DNA of 64,000 nt from Mesorhizobium qingshengii (lineage in GTDB: Bacteria; Pseudomonadota; Alphaproteobacteria; Rhizobiales; Rhizobiaceae): positions 62,001 to 126,000 of the forward strand of contig NZ_FMXM01000013.1 in assembly GCF_900103325.1 (NCBI RefSeq), read 5' to 3'. The notes beneath the pieces were generated by a model. The model ran no database searches. It was not told the origin of the DNA and saw only the letters and a list, made by a program, of their open reading frames with translations. The position numbers and the translations under genes are program-made. Below, one piece after another: positions 63,318 through 64,000 of the stretch (the stretch's first letter is position 1; each line of letters begins with the position of its first letter).

Positions 63318-64000
63318 ATGTTCATCACCCTGGCCAGAGATCTGAAATCCACACCGCTGCCGGTTGCCGACGATTCGCGCTGGGCGCGCATCGTCGCGCG
63401 CGACAAGTCGGCCGACGGAGAATTCTGGTATTCGGTGGCGACGACCGGCATCTATTGCCGGCCATCCTGCCCGTCGCGGCAGGCCAACCCCAGGAACGTG
63501 CATCTGCACGACACGCTGGATCAGGCCAGGGCGACCGGCTTTCGCCCGTGCCGGCGCTGCAATCCGGATGGCCCTTCGCTCGAGGCCGGCAACGCCGCGA
63601 TGGTCGCCGATGCCTGCCGCTTCATCGAACAGAGCGAGGAAGAACCATCGCTTGGCGAACTGGCGGCCGCCGCCGGCCGCAGCGCCGGCTATTTCCATCG
63701 CATCTTCAAAGCCGTCACCGGGCTGACGCCGAAGGACTATGCCGCCGCCCATCGCGCCGCCCGGGTCCGCCAAGGCCTGCAAGACGGCGCCAGCGTGACG
63801 ACGGCGATCTACGATGCCGGCTTCAATTCGAGCGGGCGTTTTTACGAGAAATCGACCGGCATGCTCGGCATGACGCCGACACGCTATCGCGCCGGCGGCG
63901 CCAACGAGGAGATCCGCTTCGCCGTCGGTGAATCCTCGCTTGGCGCCATCCTGGTCGCGTCGAGCCAGAAGGGCGTCGCCTCGATTCTGCTCGGCGACGA
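63318..64000 (+). CDS. ada: Ada: DNA-repair methyltransferase/regulator (3' end outside)
   Basis: 227 codons are inside the window. The N-terminal Ada zinc domain has YCRPSCPSRQANPRNV and FRPCRRCNPDGP (four Cys ligands; the methyl-accepting Cys is one of them). An AraC-type HTH follows (SLGELAAAAGRSAGYFHRIF, TTAIYDAGFNSSGRFYEKST). The methyltransferase domain starts after GGANEEIRFAVGE and is cut by the window edge. The protein would remove methyl groups from DNA and activate its own operon. No good ribosome binding site precedes the ATG. Confidence 0.92.
   Translation, partial: MFITLARDLKSTPLPVADDSRWARIVARDKSADGEFWYSVATTGIYCRPSCPSRQANPRNVHLHDTLDQARATGFRPCRRCNPDGPSLEAGNAAMVADACRFIEQSEEEPSLGELAAAAGRSAGYFHRIFKAVTGLTPKDYAAAHRAARVRQGLQDGASVTTAIYDAGFNSSGRFYEKSTGMLGMTPTRYRAGGANEEIRFAVGESSLGAILVASSQKGVASILLGD

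Overview
The window looks like chromosomal or large-replicon DNA of a Rhizobiales alphaproteobacterium, most probably Mesorhizobium or a close relative. This rests on the high GC content, the DUF982/DUF3606/DUF3309/DUF1127 small-protein families, HWE/HisKA_2 histidine kinases, a ykoF-thiXYZ operon under a TPP riboswitch, and intergenic palindromic repeats of rhizobial type. No replication, ribosomal or symbiosis genes are present, so species and replicon remain open.

Layout. 0-3 kb: small stress-type genes around an orphan HisKA_2 kinase. 3.3-6.7 kb: thiamine-precursor uptake operon on the minus strand behind a TPP riboswitch. 6.8-8.0 kb: a formyltransferase preceded by a 31-codon peptide with a lasso/RiPP-like leader. 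8-13.3 kb: LysR/SDR pair, msrA, a GT39-type membrane glycosyltransferase and a membrane protein. 13.5-16.1 kb: an isolated phage-type lysis cassette (GH19 endolysin broken by two frameshifts, holin, Rz/Rz1-like spanins, an Ala/Lys/Pro-rich basic protein) without head, tail or integrase genes. 16.1-30.4 kb: accessory region of very small genes, five DUF982 paralogues, a second HWE kinase, an atypical tRNA-Gln(UUG), a Crp/Fnr regulator and an RHH regulator with a visible operator. 30.4-37 kb: AI-2E-type transporter, C39 peptidase/Ddl operon, PilZ protein, LigD fragment, methyltransferase. 37-52 kb: metabolic and secreted proteins (SGNH hydrolase, aminotransferase, BTAD regulator, AcpA-type phosphatase, dihaem peroxidase, adenosine deaminase, sugar-type dehydrogenases). 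53.4-57.2 kb: hydroxycinnamate module (MarR, hydratase/lyase, acyl-CoA synthetase) with twin operators. 57.4-64 kb: PAS-GGDEF-EAL protein, PAP2 remnant, HxlR/DUF1330 pair, and Ada running off the right edge.

The strongest unifying signal is regulatory. Eight exact copies of the alphaproteobacterial general-stress sigma factor (EcfG/RpoE2) promoter, GGAAC-N16/17-CGTT, lie directly upstream of small genes. Two of them place the start codon about where transcription should begin (probable leaderless mRNAs), and one carries an intrinsic terminator inside its spacer and -10 element. The two orphan HWE-type kinases are of the class that feeds the PhyR-NepR-EcfG pathway, so input and output components of the general stress response are concentrated here.

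The most novel candidates are the stress-promoter cluster with leaderless messages, the RiPP-like peptide with its formyltransferase, the orphan lysis cassette, and the C39 peptidase/ATP-grasp ligase operon under a perfect GntR-like palindrome. All functional statements come from reading the sequence; no database search was run.
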